DNA of 64,000 nucleotides from RPQJ01 sp963744735 (GCA_963744735.1 CAVUVH010000034.1:412195-476194), one strand, 5' to 3'. Shown: positions 21,371 to 33,911, counted from the first letter of the stretch. Numbers and translations: made by a program. Notes: generated from the sequence alone by a model not told the origin.

Positions 21371-23787
21371 ATGAAGGCATCTGCGCAGGCCGTGATCATC
21401 GGCGGCGGCGTCGTTGGCGCCAGCGTCCTCTATCACCTGGCCAGGGCCGGCTGGACCGACGTGCTGCTGCTCGAGAAGAGCGAGCTGACCTCCGGCTCGA
21501 CCTGGCACGCCGCCGGCGGCATGCACACCTTCAACGGCGAGGCCAACATCTCGCGCCTGCAGAAGTACACCATCGACCTGTATCGCGAGATCGAGGAGCT
21601 GTCCGGCCAGTCCTGCGGCCTGCACCCGAACGGCGGCCTGATGCTGGCGGCGACGCAGGGCGAACTCGACAGCCTGAAGCTGATCTGTTCGCGCGCGCGC
21701 TACCTCGGCATGGAAACCGAGATGATCACCCTCGCGGAGGCGCTCGAGCTCAATCCGCTGATCGACCCGCAGGCATTTCATCGGCGCGTTGTGGCGCGCC
21801 GACGGCGGTCACTGCGATCCATCCGGCACCACGCATGCCTACGTCAAGGCGGCGCGCAAGCTCGGCGCCTCGGTCGAGCGCTTCACGCGCGTCGTCGAGC
21901 TGAACCAGCGCGCCGACGGCAGCTGGGACGTCGTCACCGACAAGGGCACGGTGCACGCCGAGCACGTCGTCAACTGCGCCGGACTCTGGGCGCGCGAAGT
22001 CGGGCAGATGGTCGGCATCGAGCTGCCCGTGCTCGCAATGGAGCACCACTACCTGCTCACCGAGGACATCCCGGAACTGCAGGGCCGCGCGCAGGAGATC
22101 GTCAACACGACGGACTATGCCGGCGAGATCTACATGCGGCAGGAGCGGGGTGGTGCGCTGATCGGCACCTACGAGCCGCACGGCCGGGTCTGGTCGCCGG
22201 TACGCACGCCGGACGATTTCTCGATGCAGCTGCTGCCGGACGAGTTCGAGCGCCTGGCGCCGCACTTCGAGGTCGGCTTCGAGCACTTCCCGGCGCTCGG
22301 CCGCGCCGGCATCCGCAAGGCGATCAACGGGCCGTTCACCTTCGCGCCCGATGGCAACCCGCTGGTGGGGCCGGTGCGCGGCCTGCGCAACTACTGGGTG
22401 GCCTGCGCGGTGATGGCGGGGTTCAGCCAGGGCGGCGGCATCGGCCTCGTCCTGTCGCGCTGGATGACCGAGGGCGATCCGGGCCAGGACATCCTGTCGA
22501 TGGACGTGGCGCGCTTCGGCCGGTTTGCGACGCCGAAGTACACGTCGATCAAGGTGCCCGAGAACTACAGCCGGCGTTTCCGGCTCGCCTACCCGAACGA
22601 GGAACTGCCGGCGGCGCGACCCGTGCGCCGTTCACCCATCCACGACCGGTTGCTCGAGCGCCGGCGCCGTCATGGGCGCGAACTTCGGCCTCGAGCACGC
22701 GCTGTGGTTTGCGCCTCCCGGCACGCCGCCGGTCGAGACGCCGACCTACCGTCGTTCCGAGGCCTTTGCGGTCGTGCGCGAGGAATGCCGCGCCGTCCGC
22801 CGCACGGCCGGCCTCTACGAAACCACCAACTACGGCAAGTACGAGGTCACGGGCCGTGGCGCCCGCGCCTGGCTCGACCGCGTGTTCGCCTGCCGCATCC
22901 CGCGGCCGGGCAGGCTCGGGCTGGCGCCGATGCTCAATCCCGCGGGCCGCATCGTCGGCGATCTCTCGATCGCGTGCCTGGCCGAGGACCGCTATTTCAT
23001 CGTCGGCTCGGGCTTCGCCGAGGAGTTCCACCTGCGCTGGTTCTGGTCGCAGGACCCGCCGCCCGACGTGTTCGTGCGTTCTGCGGCGTCGACGCTGTGC
23101 GGATTCTCGCTGGCCGGTCCGAACTCGCGCGAGATCCTGCAGCGGCTGGTGCGCCGGGACCTCTCCGCGGCGGCCTTCCGCTTCTTCGACGTCGCCGAGA
23201 CGGCCGTGGGCTTTGCGCCGTCGATCGTGACCCGCGCGGGATTCACCGGCGAGCTGGGCTACGAGATCTGGACCACGCCCGACTACTTTGCCTCCCTGTA
23301 CGACGACCTGCGCGGGGCCGGCGAGGCGTCTGGCCTCGTCCTGTTCGGCGGGCGCGCGTTGTCCTCGCTGCGGCTGGAGAAGAACTACGGTTCGTTCAAC
23401 AAGGACTTTCGTCCCGACTACACGCCGGGCGAAACCGGGCTCGACCGGTTCGTCGACTTCGACAAGCCCGAATTCGTCGGTCGCGCGGCGTCGCTGGCCG
23501 AGCGCGCGACCGGGCCGGGGCGCCGGTTCGTGGTGCTGGAGGTGGCGGCGCGCGATGCCGACGTCGTCGGCTACGAGTCCATCATGCATGGCGGCCAGGC
23601 GGTGGGCTACGTGACCTCCGGCGCCTATGGCCACTGCGTCGAGCGCAGCCTCGCCGCGGGCTACGTGCCCGCGGCACTGGCACGCGAAGGCGAACGCTTC
23701 GAGATCGACCTGCTCGGGGAATTGTGCGCGGCCACCGTGCGGCTGCAGCCGCTGTACGATCCGCAAGGACTGAGGCTGCGCAGCTGA
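21371..23787 (+). CDS. dimethylglycine/sarcosine dehydrogenase-type FAD oxidoreductase with GcvT domain, frameshifted
   Basis: Two-domain N-demethylase. The N-terminal DAO-type FAD domain starts with AVIIGGGVVGASVLYHLA and carries SGSTWHAAGG, whose histidine is the covalent FAD attachment site in mammalian dimethylglycine and sarcosine dehydrogenases. The C-terminal half (from about 22690, GANFGLEHALWFAP) is an aminomethyltransferase GcvT fold with FAGPNSRE-like FSLAGPNSREIL and GFTGELGYEIW, which would pass the one-carbon unit to tetrahydrofolate. Shifts near 21780 and 22655 interrupt it; total about 805 residues, as expected. Divergent from the betaine-type importer, which supports a role in betaine breakdown. 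Confidence 0.9.
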
Positions 23788-23794
23788 GCGTCCG

Positions 23795-24623
23795 TCAGCG
23801 CTCGACCTGCACTTCGTAGCGCGGCAGCGCCTGCTGCACGTGCTGCCCGACGGCGGCAGCGATCGTGTCTACGGCGAGGTCGTTCTCGACCTGCTGCCGC
23901 ACGGCATCGAACGGCAGCAGTGCCGGCGGCAGCCGTTCGCTGACCAGCACATAGTGCCAGCCGTACTGCGACTGCAGCGGCCCCGTCCACTCACCGGGCG
24001 GCGCCTTCCACAAGGCCGCGGTGAACGCCTGGCCGAACAACCCGCGCAGCATGCTCTGGCCGTAGCCCGAGAACTCGGCGCCCCGGCCGAACGGCTCGCC
24101 CGCGACCGCCTGGCCTGCCCGCAGCCGGGCGAGCAGGCCCTGCGGGTCGTCCGGGAGGGCGGCAAAGTACACGTGGCGGAACGTGGCGGCCGGTTCCGAC
24201 TGGTAGCGGTCGAGATGTTCGGAATAGTGGTTGACCAGCTGCTCGACGGTCGCTTCCGGCAGCGGGCCCGTGATGCGCAGGCGCATCTCCTCCACCAGGC
24301 GCGCGCGCACCGTGCTGTCGGCCAGGTGCAGGCCCTCGGCCAGCGCCTCGCGGAACAGCACCTCCTCGGCGATGAACTCCTGCTCGATACGAGTGATGTC
24401 CGCGGTCGCTCGCCGCGCGCCCGGTTGCGGCCTCGAAGTCGGCAATCAGTGCGGCCCGGGTGGTGGCCGTCAGCACGATCGATTCGGCGTCGGCCGGTTG
24501 TCGTGCGCCGTGGGCAAGGAACAGCAGGCCACCGATCACGGCGAACGCCAGCAGCGGCTCGCGCAGCATCCGCGCCGGCCAGGAACGACGGGAACCTGGC
24601 GGCCCGCCCGTTGCGTGGTCCAT
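23795..24623 (-). CDS. membrane-anchored PpiC-type peptidyl-prolyl isomerase, frameshifted
   Basis: Parvulin-like rotamase facing the periplasm. N-terminal anchor LLAFAVIGGLLFLAHGA at about residues 24-40, then a helical chaperone-like region (EFIAEEVLFREALAEGLHL), then the PpiC core ATFRHVYFA to YGWHYVLVSERL. One shift near 24420 joins the two reading frames. About 275 residues. It converges on the dehydrogenase gene with 7 bp between and follows the arginase-family gene by 14 bp, so it is probably translated from the same message and may help fold that exported protein. Confidence 0.8.
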
Positions 24624-24637
24624 CGCCCGCCGCCTGC

Positions 24638-26137
24638 TCAGTTGGCGGGTGGCGGGCGTGGCCGGGCGTAGTCGGGATCGACCTTCTCGGCCTTGCCGGC
24701 CTTGGCCCCGGCGATGCCGGCCTCGGGCTGCATGTGCTCGGTCGTCAGCTCCGACAGGAAGCCGGGATCCTTGATCCCCTGCCGCCGCATCGCCAGCCCG
24801 GTCAGGCAGGCATGCATGATGAAGTTGGCGTTGAGCGCGGAGCGGTAGGTGTGGTCGAGCAGCGGGTCGAGTTCGACGATCTCGAAGCCGACGAGATCGT
24901 TCTCGGAACAGAGCCTGCGCACGATCGGCATCGCCTCGCGCATGGTCAGGCCGCCGGGCACCGGCGTGCCCGTGCCCGGTATGAACGCCGGGTCGAGCAC
25001 GTCGACATCGAACGAGATGTAGATCTTCCGGCCGCCTTCACGCGCTTCGGCCAGCGCGCGCTTCATCACCGTGTCCCAGCCCTTCTTCTCGACTTCGGCC
25101 ATCGTGTGGTAGCGCATGCCGTTGTTGCGCATCCACTCGAAGCCGTCCTTGTCCGGCCACGGGCCGCGCAGCCCGACCTGGATGAAGTTCTCCGCGCGCA
25201 CGTGGCCTTCCTTGACCGCGCGATAGACGGGCGCTCCATGGGTGATGAAGTGCGGCTGGTCGCGCCCTGCGTCGAAATGCGCGTCGAAGTGGATCACGCC
25301 GAAACTGCCCTTGCCGTGCACGTCGGCCAGCCCGGCGATGTCGGGGTACTCCAGGCTGTGGTCGCCGCCGACGATGAACGGCAGCGCGCCGGTGCGCGCA
25401 ATCTCGGCGACGCGCTCGCGCACGTGGTGCACCGAGCGCTCGGTGCTCATGTTGTCGATGGCGATGTCACCGTAGTCGACGATGTTCAGTTCCTTGGACG
25501 GATTGACCATCGTGTTCATGTCGACGCCGCCGGCGCCGTACTCGTTGCGCATCGCCAGCGGGCCGAAGCGCTGGCCGCGGTAGTACGAGCCCATGTCGAG
25601 CGGCGCGCCGACGATGGCGACGTCCACCTTGCCCGCGACCAGGTCTTCCGGATAGATCGCGACCGGCGCCCCGGCGAAGGTGCGGATGCCGCCGCGGCCG
25701 CTGGCGTAGTAGCTCAGGCTGATCGGCCCGGGCTCGCGCTTCGGTCCGAAGCTTTCCGGCCGGCGCAGCTTCCAGCCGTTGAAGTTCGTGGCCTCGGTGT
25801 TGAGCGGGATCGCGCCCATGTCCGTTGCCGGGTCGAACTTCTGCGCCTGCTCGACCGCCATCATGGCGTCGACGTAGGCGGCGATCTCGGCGGGGGTCTT
25901 GGTCTCGAGTCGCTGCAGCAGCTTCTTGTGCGACCCGGCAAACCCGTCCGCGGCGTCGGACAGCAGGAACTCGCGCTGCTCCTTGCTGAGCCCGCCGATC
26001 TTTGCCTCGAGCCAGGCCGGCACCTCTGCCGCTGGCGCAGCGGCCGCTGCCTTGCCGGTCTCCCTTGCCAGCGCGGCCTGCGGAGCTGCGGCGCAAAAGG
26101 CCGACACCAGCACCAACGCGATCAGCTTGACGCGCAT
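24638..26137 (-). CDS. exported arginase/agmatinase-family ureohydrolase
   Basis: Binuclear manganese ureohydrolase fold with a Sec signal (VKLIALVLVSAFCAAAPQAALA). I place the start at ATG 26137: AGGGGG lies six bases upstream, whereas for ATG 26143 it would touch the codon. Metal motifs are complete: GGDHS, HFDAHFDA and SFDVDVLDP; THGAPVYRA matches the usual histidine-glycine loop. A 150-residue N-terminal extension precedes the catalytic core, and the 499-residue length exceeds ordinary agmatinase (about 310). Most family members are cytosolic, so export is unusual. Substrate may be agmatine, a guanidino acid or another guanidine compound. Confidence 0.88.
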   Translation of the reverse strand: MRVKLIALVLVSAFCAAAPQAALARETGKAAAAAPAAEVPAWLEAKIGGLSKEQREFLLSDAADGFAGSHKKLLQRLETKTPAEIAAYVDAMMAVEQAQKFDPATDMGAIPLNTEATNFNGWKLRRPESFGPKREPGPISLSYYASGRGGIRTFAGAPVAIYPEDLVAGKVDVAIVGAPLDMGSYYRGQRFGPLAMRNEYGAGGVDMNTMVNPSKELNIVDYGDIAIDNMSTERSVHHVRERVAEIARTGALPFIVGGDHSLEYPDIAGLADVHGKGSFGVIHFDAHFDAGRDQPHFITHGAPVYRAVKEGHVRAENFIQVGLRGPWPDKDGFEWMRNNGMRYHTMAEVEKKGWDTVMKRALAEAREGGRKIYISFDVDVLDPAFIPGTGTPVPGGLTMREAMPIVRRLCSENDLVGFEIVELDPLLDHTYRSALNANFIMHACLTGLAMRRQGIKDPGFLSELTTEHMQPEAGIAGAKAGKAEKVDPDYARPRPPPAN

Positions 26138-26186
26138 CTGCATCCCCCTGTTGTTCTTCCCCGCGGGCGCGCGCGGCGCCCGTGGG

Positions 26187-27520
26187 CTATTTGGCCACAG
26201 TTTCGGGCGCGGCGCGCAACAGGCTCAGGCCCTCGGCATGCCGGCGCTGGAAGCCCTTCCAGAGCGTCACCTCGCCGCCGGGGCTGCGCGCACTCCACGG
26301 CGTGCCCTGCGGCGCGTCCCAGGTGCCGTCGCTCGATTTCTCGACCAGCCCGTCGAGGTAGGCGCTGCGGTTCGCAACGTCCTTGACGTAGCGGTCGAGG
26401 AACGCCGTGACGAAGTGCTGCGTGATCGCCATCAACCGGTCCTTGCGCCAGACCGAGTCCTCGAACCAGTCCTGGTTCCACAGGTCGGTGCGCATTTCCG
26501 GCGGCGCCGGGCCGAAGCCGATGGCGTGGCCGCCGCCATGGAACGTCAGCAGGTAGCGCCGCGTGTTCACGGCCTGGTCGAAGTACGCGCGCGCGCCGCT
26601 CTGGTAATCGACAGTGAGGTCGCGGTCGCCCGCGATCAGCAGCAGCGGCGCCGCGATGTCGGCGATGCCCTGCGCGCCGAAGGCGCCGAACGCAGCCGCC
26701 TGCGGGCGCCAGCGCGACGATCGCCCTGACGTTCGGCACCTGCAAGGCGGCACGCTGCTCGCCGCCACGCGCGAACGGCAGCAGCAGCCCGCCCGGCACG
26801 CCGCTGACCAGCCCGCCGGCCGGATCGAGCGTGGCGCCACCGGCGGCCAGCACGCCGTAGCCGCCCATCGAATAGCCGATCAGCGCGATGCGCGACGGAT
26901 CGATGTTGCCGCCGGCACCGCCGTGCGTGCGCTGCAGTTCGCGCGCAACGAAGGCGATGTCGAGCGGCCGGCGCAAGACAGCGCTGCGGAAAGGCGGCGG
27001 GATTGAGGTACTGGTCCTCGTGCCGGATCGCCGCGACCACGTAGCCCTTCGACGCCAGGTTCTCGGTCAGCCAGCTCATGACCACCGGCACGTTGCCATA
27101 GCCGTGCGAGACGATCACCAGCGGGAAGCGTCCGGCCGCCGGCGGCGCGTCACGCACCGCCAGTCCCTGGATGCGGAACTGTGCCGGCGGCGCGGGCGGC
27201 TCGGACACCAGGCTGTCGGCGTACACCGCGGGCGCGGCACCTGCTGCGGGCAGGGCCGGGTACCAGAGTTCGACCTTGAGGCCGCGGTCGCGCCGTGGCG
27301 CGGCGCCGGTTGCCGGATCGATGGCGTTGAGGTCGAGCTGGTCGCGGTCGACGAGGTCTAGCGAGCGGACACCCACGGCATGCGGCCCCAGGGCCGCAAG
27401 CTCAGGCGCATCGACGCCGGGTCGGCTTGGCGCTCCGCGCCGGCGGTCGTCGCGCCGCATGGCAGGCACCGCCATGAGCAGTGCCAGCGCGCCGGCGAGC
27501 CATCGGTGTGTCGTCTTCAT
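26187..27520 (-). CDS. exported alpha/beta hydrolase (COG4188-like), frameshifted
   Basis: Secreted serine hydrolase related to dienelactone hydrolase and bacterial platelet-activating-factor acetylhydrolase-like proteins. Start ATG 27520 with signal-like THRWLAGALALLMAVPA. Core motifs: FPLVIVSHGYG (oxyanion side), LIGYSMGGYG (nucleophile serine), AGDRDLTVD (acid) and HGGGHAIG (histidine). Shifts near 27470, 27000 and 26705. About 445 residues. It is upstream of the arginase-family gene on the same strand with a 49-bp gap, so the three genes down to the isomerase may form one unit of exported hydrolases plus foldase. Confidence 0.8.
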
Positions 27521-27551
27521 CGCGGTCACGCCCTCGGTTCTGTGGCCCGGT

Positions 27552-27578
27552 ACTATAGCGGAGGATCGCGCCAGACAA
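27552..27578 (-). promoter_or_regulatory. candidate sigma70-like promoter for the alpha/beta hydrolase gene
   Basis: On the minus strand TTGTCT, a 15-bp spacer and TATAGT lie 31 bases upstream of the start at 27520. Spacing is short and the region also serves the divergent glpT gene, so this is only a candidate. Confidence 0.3.
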
Positions 27579-27618
27579 GGCGGCCAGGCAGCCGTCGATC
27601 GCGACCGCAGGGGGCCGT

Positions 27619-28926
27619 GTGCACGCTCCACCGATCGACCGGACCGACGTCGAATACAGGCGACTGCGGCGCCAGGTGTTCGTCGCCATCTTCGTCGGCT
27701 ACGCGGCGTACTACCTGGTGCGCATGAACTTCTCGCTCGCGATCCCGGACATCCTGCGCGAGTACCCGCAGTACTCCAAGGCGCAACTCGGCACCGCGAT
27801 GACGGCGCTGTCGATCGCCTACGGCCTGTCGAAGTTCCTGATGGGTTCGGTGTCGGACCGCAGCAATCCGCGCTGGTTCATGCCGGTCGGCCTGCTGCTG
27901 TCGGCGGGCATCACGGCCTCGTTCGGCCTGTTCAAGGGCATCTACGCCTCGCTCACGCTGATCATCGTGCTGCAGGCGCTCAACGGCTGGTTCAACGGCA
28001 TGGGCTGGCCCGCGTCCGGCAAGACGATGGTGCACTGGTTCAGCCTCAACGAGCGCGGCCGCGTCGTCTCGTTCTGGAACACCGCGCACAACGTCGGCGG
28101 CGGCCTCGTGGCCGCGCTCGCGGTCGTGGGCGTCGGGCTGTTCGGTGACTGGGGCGCCAAGTTCTACTTCAACGCGCTGGTGGCTGCGCTGGTCGCGCTG
28201 CTGGTCCTCGTGCTGCTGCGCGACACGCCGGTCAACTGCGGGCTGCCGCCGATCGAGGAGTTTCGCAACGACCGCCCGGCCAACTACTCGGCGGCGTCCG
28301 AGCGCACGCTCGGCTTCCGCGAGATCTTCCTCGCCCACGTGCTCAACAACCGCATGCTGTGGGCGATCGCGGTCGCCAACGCGTTCGTGTACTTCGTGCG
28401 TTATGGCGTGCAGAACTGGATCCCGACCTACCTCGAGACGGCCAAGGGCTTCTCCTTCAACCACGCGAGCGCCGCCTGGTTCATGTTCGAGTACGCGGCG
28501 ATTCCCGGCACGATCCTCTGCGGCTGGATGTCCGACCGCGTCTTCCGCGGCCATCGCGGCCCCGCGACGATCCTGTTCATGGGCCTGACGCTGCTCGGGC
28601 TCGTCGTCTATGGCCTGAACCGCAACGGACCGCTGTGGCTCGACATGGCGTCGCTGATCGTGATCGGCTTCTTCGTCTATGGGCCGATCATGATGATCGG
28701 CCTGCATGCGCTGGAACTCGTGCCGAAGAAGGCCGCGGGCACGGCCGCCGGCTTCACCGGCTTCTTCGGCTACGCCTTCGGTTCGGCGATTGCCGGCACC
28801 GGCGTGGGCTGGATCGCCGACCATTTCGGCTGGGGCGGCGTCTTCGCGACCATGATCGTGTGCTGCGTGATGGCGATGGCCTGCGTCGCGCTGACGCTCA
28901 GGCAGGCGCCGGCGCGACTTGCATGA
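27619..28926 (+). CDS. glpT: glycerol-3-phosphate:phosphate antiporter GlpT
   Basis: Major facilitator of the organophosphate:phosphate antiporter family, importing glycerol-3-phosphate in exchange for phosphate. Intact at 435 residues with twelve hydrophobic segments. Strong GlpT signatures: YRRLRRQVFVAIFVGYAAYY, YGLSKFLMGSVSDRSNPR, NGMGWPASGKTMVHWFS, LLCG-like TILCGWMSDRVFRG and HALELVPKKAAGTAAGF. GTG 27619 is the first codon; no nearby ATG precedes the first helix. Divergent from the hydrolase gene; stops 10 bp before the convergent metallohydrolase gene. Hexose-phosphate specificity (UhpT) is less likely given the close match to GlpT-type sequence. Confidence 0.9.
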   Translation: MHAPPIDRTDVEYRRLRRQVFVAIFVGYAAYYLVRMNFSLAIPDILREYPQYSKAQLGTAMTALSIAYGLSKFLMGSVSDRSNPRWFMPVGLLLSAGITASFGLFKGIYASLTLIIVLQALNGWFNGMGWPASGKTMVHWFSLNERGRVVSFWNTAHNVGGGLVAALAVVGVGLFGDWGAKFYFNALVAALVALLVLVLLRDTPVNCGLPPIEEFRNDRPANYSAASERTLGFREIFLAHVLNNRMLWAIAVANAFVYFVRYGVQNWIPTYLETAKGFSFNHASAAWFMFEYAAIPGTILCGWMSDRVFRGHRGPATILFMGLTLLGLVVYGLNRNGPLWLDMASLIVIGFFVYGPIMMIGLHALELVPKKAAGTAAGFTGFFGYAFGSAIAGTGVGWIADHFGWGGVFATMIVCCVMAMACVALTLRQAPARLA

Positions 28927-28935
28927 GGCATCCGG

Positions 28936-31226
28936 TCATCGCGTGAGCGACCAGGCCGGCAGCGTCACCGGGTCGATCCACACGGGATTCGAGTACGCAT
29001 GGTTGCCGGCGGCGTCCTCGACCTCGATCGAGTACCAGGTGCGGCCCTGCGCCGTGAGCGGAAACTCGACGCGGGCCTCGCGCGGGCTGTCCGCGAACGA
29101 CTTCGTGGCCACCGTCGCTGCCTGCGCCGATCAGCCTCGCCTGCCGCAGCCCGGTGGCGGACTGCAGCGTGAACGCCAGCGCAAAGGGCTGGCCGGGCGT
29201 CACTTTCAGTTCGCTGCCGAACGGCACCGACGGCTGGATCAGCGGGCCGTAGGTCACGTACGCGTGGCCGTTCTTCACGGCCTGCGCGTAGCTCGCCGGC
29301 GTCAGTGCGCCCACGACGTGGGCGTAGGTGCGGATACGTCCGGACTCGTGGTTCCAGACGTCGTGCACGTCGGTGCCGCCGGACAGGTAGTAGCGATGTC
29401 CCGCGTTCCACAACTGCCAGATGGCCTGCAGCACCGCCGCGTCGTACGGCACGTCGGCATTCAGCTCGGCCAGGTCGAACTGCGGATTGAATCCGCCCGG
29501 CACGACGCCGGCCAGCAGGCTGGCGAAGTAGCCATAGGGAATGAACGGGTGATTCGACTGGACCACGATCGCGCCCTGGCGACGCGCCTCGGCCAGCACC
29601 TCGTCGATGGTGGCGGTGCCGGTGTCGATCTGCAGCGCCTGCCCGGGCTGCAGCGGCCAGGCGTTGAAGTGACCCCAGGACGGCGACAGCTCGATCGACG
29701 CAATGAACGGCACGCCGCGCGCGTCGGCGATGCGCTGCAGGGGGGCATGGTTCACGGTCGAGTCATGATCGCTGACCAGCAGCAGGTCGAGCCCGGCTGC
29801 GAGCTGCGATCGCGCCAGGTACTCCGGCGGCGTGACGCCTTCGGCCTGGTCGGCATGATGGTGCAGGTCGGCGGCATACCAGCCGGTCGCCGGCGGATCG
29901 AACAGCCGTTCCAGCGCCACCTTCGCCGCCGCTGTCTGCGCCGGCCGGACCTCCACGTCGACGACCCGGGCCGGCCCCAGCACGCCGCCGCCGGATGAGA
30001 CCTTGAAGCGGTAGCGACCCGGCGCGATCGGTGGCCTGCAGCCAGCCCTTGCGTCCGAGTTCGGTGAAGAACGTGCTGCGGCCGAGGAACTCGACCCACG
30101 GCCGCTGGCCCTCGGTGACCTGCAGGCGCGCGTCGAGCGGCTGCGCGCTGCGCGCATCCACCACGCTGAATTCGATGCGGCCGGGCGGCTCGACGTCGTC
30201 GAAGTCCAGGCGCGTCGTGGTGCCCGGGCCGACCTGGACCGTCGACTGGCTGACCCTGCGAATAGCCCTTGCCCGTCGGCTGCAGCTCGTACTCGCCCAC
30301 TGGCAGCTGCAGTTCGTAGCGGCCCTCGCGACCGAAGCTCCAGGCGTAGGGCGTGCCCTGGCGACTGACCAGGATGACCGGTTCGTCCACCGCCTTGCCG
30401 TCGCGACTCCGCAGCGTGCCCTGCACCGTGCCTGCCGGCAGTGCCCTGCGCCCGATCTCGGCCGCGACGACCGGCGCCAGGTCGCCCCGTGCACCGACCT
30501 GCAGCCAGGCGTCGAAGGCTGCGCGACTCGCCGGGCTGCAGCGTGTGCTGCTGGAACAGGTCCTTCGAGCTCGAGCCGACGAAGTCCAGGTACGGCGCAT
30601 GCAGCGCGATGCTCCAGTCCGCGTCGTAGGCGACGACGCGGTCGGCCAGCGCGCCCGTGGCCGGGCCTTCCTGCAGGTCGCCGAGCCCCGGCACGCCGAA
30701 GAAGTATCCGGCGCTGGGCCACAGGGTCTGGCCGGACAGCAGGCCGGTGAGCGCGGTGTCGCCATGGTTGGTCATGACCGTCCGCAACTCGACGCGATCG
30801 GAGCCGGCGCGCAGCGTGTAGGTCGTGGCAATGGCCACCTTGCCCCAGTCGCGCGTCGCCTCGATCACGGCCTGCTGCGGGCCACGCTCGAGCACGCGGA
30901 CCTTCTGCTAGGTGTTGGGCCACGCCGACCAGTTGTTCGGAATGAAGTCGGCGAAGACCACGCGATCGCGCGCCGGCTTGCCGTCGATGACCGGCGCCAG
31001 GTCGACGATGGCGCCGCGCGGCACGCCGTACGGCACCGGACTGGCCACCGCGATACCGAAGGCAAGTTTCTCGTTGATCACGGTGAGGTCGCCGGCCGCA
31101 ACCGCTTCGCCGTCCGGAATCGGCGTCGGGCCCGTCAGCACCTGCACTGCGGCCAGTGCCGCCGCGCCCTGTGCCAGGCACAGCAGCGGCAACGCGAGCA
31201 GTCGCAACAGCGGACGGCGAGCGCAT
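28936..31226 (-). CDS. CehA/McbA-type exported metallohydrolase with PHP domain, frameshifted
   Basis: Large secreted protein whose C-terminal third is a PHP-like metal hydrolase: ADLHHHADQAEGVTPPEYL, LLLVSDHDSTVNH, SGGTDVHD and the following histidine-rich text. This group includes the carbaryl hydrolases CehA and McbA. The N-terminal two thirds read as beta-sandwich and carboxypeptidase-regulatory-like repeats (YELQLPVGEYELQPTGKGYS). The signal is RLLALPLLCLAQGAAALA; the start is unclear because ATG 31226 needs one shift, while TTG 31207 is in frame. Further shifts at about 30910, 30520, 30255, 30025 and 29130. The end PAWSLTR stops at 28936. About 760 residues. Substrate unknown; carbaryl should not be assumed. 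Confidence 0.82.
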
Positions 31227-31270
31227 CATGCCCGGCTCGATCATGGCGAGGCGATCGCTGCAGGCCACGG

Positions 31271-31915
31271 CTACCTCGGCACGACTGTCTTGCGGTAGGC
31301 ATCGAGCTCGGCCTGGTACCGGGCCCGTTCCTTTTCCAGCTCGGCCACTTCCGCCTTGAGCCGGCCAATCCGCTCCGCGGCCTGCTTGGTGTCGAGCACG
31401 CCCTGGGCGCGCTGCTCCGGCGTCGCCTTGGTGTCCACCACGTCGAAGGCGCTCTCGGCGACGCGATCTTCCAGCCGCCGGATCTCCTGCCGCTTCGCCT
31501 CGATCTGCTCGTCCGCGTCGCGGACCCGCTGCTCGCGCACGAACAGCGCGCGACCCTCGTCGTAGGCCTGTTCAAACGCGGCCGCCATCCCGGCGGGGCA
31601 GACGTCGTGGTAGGTGCGACCGCTGGCGCCGGCGCGATAGCCGTTGTACGGCTGGCAGTACTCCTTGAGGCCCTCCGCACGCCCTGCCAGGTACGCGTTG
31701 AGGTCCGGGGTGATGCCGTGCTCGGCGCAGGCCCGCCGATGTTCGCCGATGCGATCGCCCGGCCGTCCCGCCACGCCGTCTTCATAGCCGACCGTGCGCC
31801 AGTCGACGGTGCGGCACTCGTCCTTGCTCATCTGCGACGAACAGGCGCCGAGCAGCACCGCCGCCGAGCCGATGAGTGCGGCCCGGCGCAGCATCGTGGC
31901 CAGCGCCTGCCGCAT
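31271..31915 (-). CDS. DUF2799 lipoprotein
   Basis: Lipoprotein with lipobox LLGACSS and the DUF2799 pattern WRTVGYEDGVAGRPGDRIGEH followed by YLAGRAEGLKEYCQ. The last 90 residues are a charged coiled coil (EQIEAKRQEIRRLEDRVAE and AEVAELEKERARYQAELDA). Intact, 214 residues. ATGA overlap at 31912-31915 with the upstream small membrane protein gene indicates co-translation. The family has no assigned function; envelope location is the only safe inference. Confidence 0.82.
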   Translation of the reverse strand: MRQALATMLRRAALIGSAAVLLGACSSQMSKDECRTVDWRTVGYEDGVAGRPGDRIGEHRRACAEHGITPDLNAYLAGRAEGLKEYCQPYNGYRAGASGRTYHDVCPAGMAAAFEQAYDEGRALFVREQRVRDADEQIEAKRQEIRRLEDRVAESAFDVVDTKATPEQRAQGVLDTKQAAERIGRLKAEVAELEKERARYQAELDAYRKTVVPR

Positions 31916-32337
31916 CAGGCGATCCACCCGCGGGCGATGGCCCTGCGTGCGAGCAGCACCAGGCCGATCGCGATCAGCAGCACCATCCCCTGCAGCGCGT
32001 ATACCTCGGGGCCTACCAGGCTGGCGGCATCGCTGATCACGAACAGGCCAAGGTTCTGCACGACCAGGCCGGCGAGCGAGGCGAGCAGCAGCGGCAACGC
32101 CCAGCGCTTGCGCAGCAGCAGCCCGACGCAACCGGCCGCGCCACCCCAGACCGCGACAGCCGTGGCGGCCACTGCCCAGGCCGGTCGCGATGCATACAGC
32201 GCCTGCTGTGCGGCGTCCATCTTCGCGACATCGTCCGGCGTGAGCATCACGTCGGACAGGTAGGCGGCGCAGCCCACCAGGTTCCAGAGCAGGGCAACGC
32301 CCGCGACGGGCAGAAACCATTTCGGTGCTGTGTTCAT
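31915..32337 (-). CDS. small four-helix membrane protein, unknown function
   Basis: 140 residues with four hydrophobic segments, at about 7-28, 53-73, 79-100 and 115-131. Helices 1 and 2 are separated by a polar stretch with TPDDVAKMDAAQQALYASRP. I do not recognise a characterised family, though similar small proteins are common in proteobacteria. Start ATG 32337. It overlaps the DUF2799 gene by the ATGA tetranucleotide and so probably works with it in the envelope. Confidence 0.7.
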   Translation of the reverse strand: MNTAPKWFLPVAGVALLWNLVGCAAYLSDVMLTPDDVAKMDAAQQALYASRPAWAVAATAVAVWGGAAGCVGLLLRKRWALPLLLASLAGLVVQNLGLFVISDAASLVGPEVYALQGMVLLIAIGLVLLARRAIARGWIA

Positions 32338-32393
32338 CGTTCCCCCTCGAGCAGTGCGTGGATCAACCTGGTCTTTTCACCTGTTCGTGCCCG

Positions 32394-33911
<1,518 letters not shown>

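Noticed and set aside
23840..26386. A plus-strand open frame of 848 codons opposite the PpiC and arginase-family genes
   Set aside because: It is a mirror frame typical of GC-rich DNA, rich in arginine, histidine and glutamine with no domain; the minus strand carries complete catalytic motifs.
28936..31226. Carbaryl hydrolase
   Set aside because: The family match is to the CehA/McbA PHP domain only; most members are not pesticide hydrolases.
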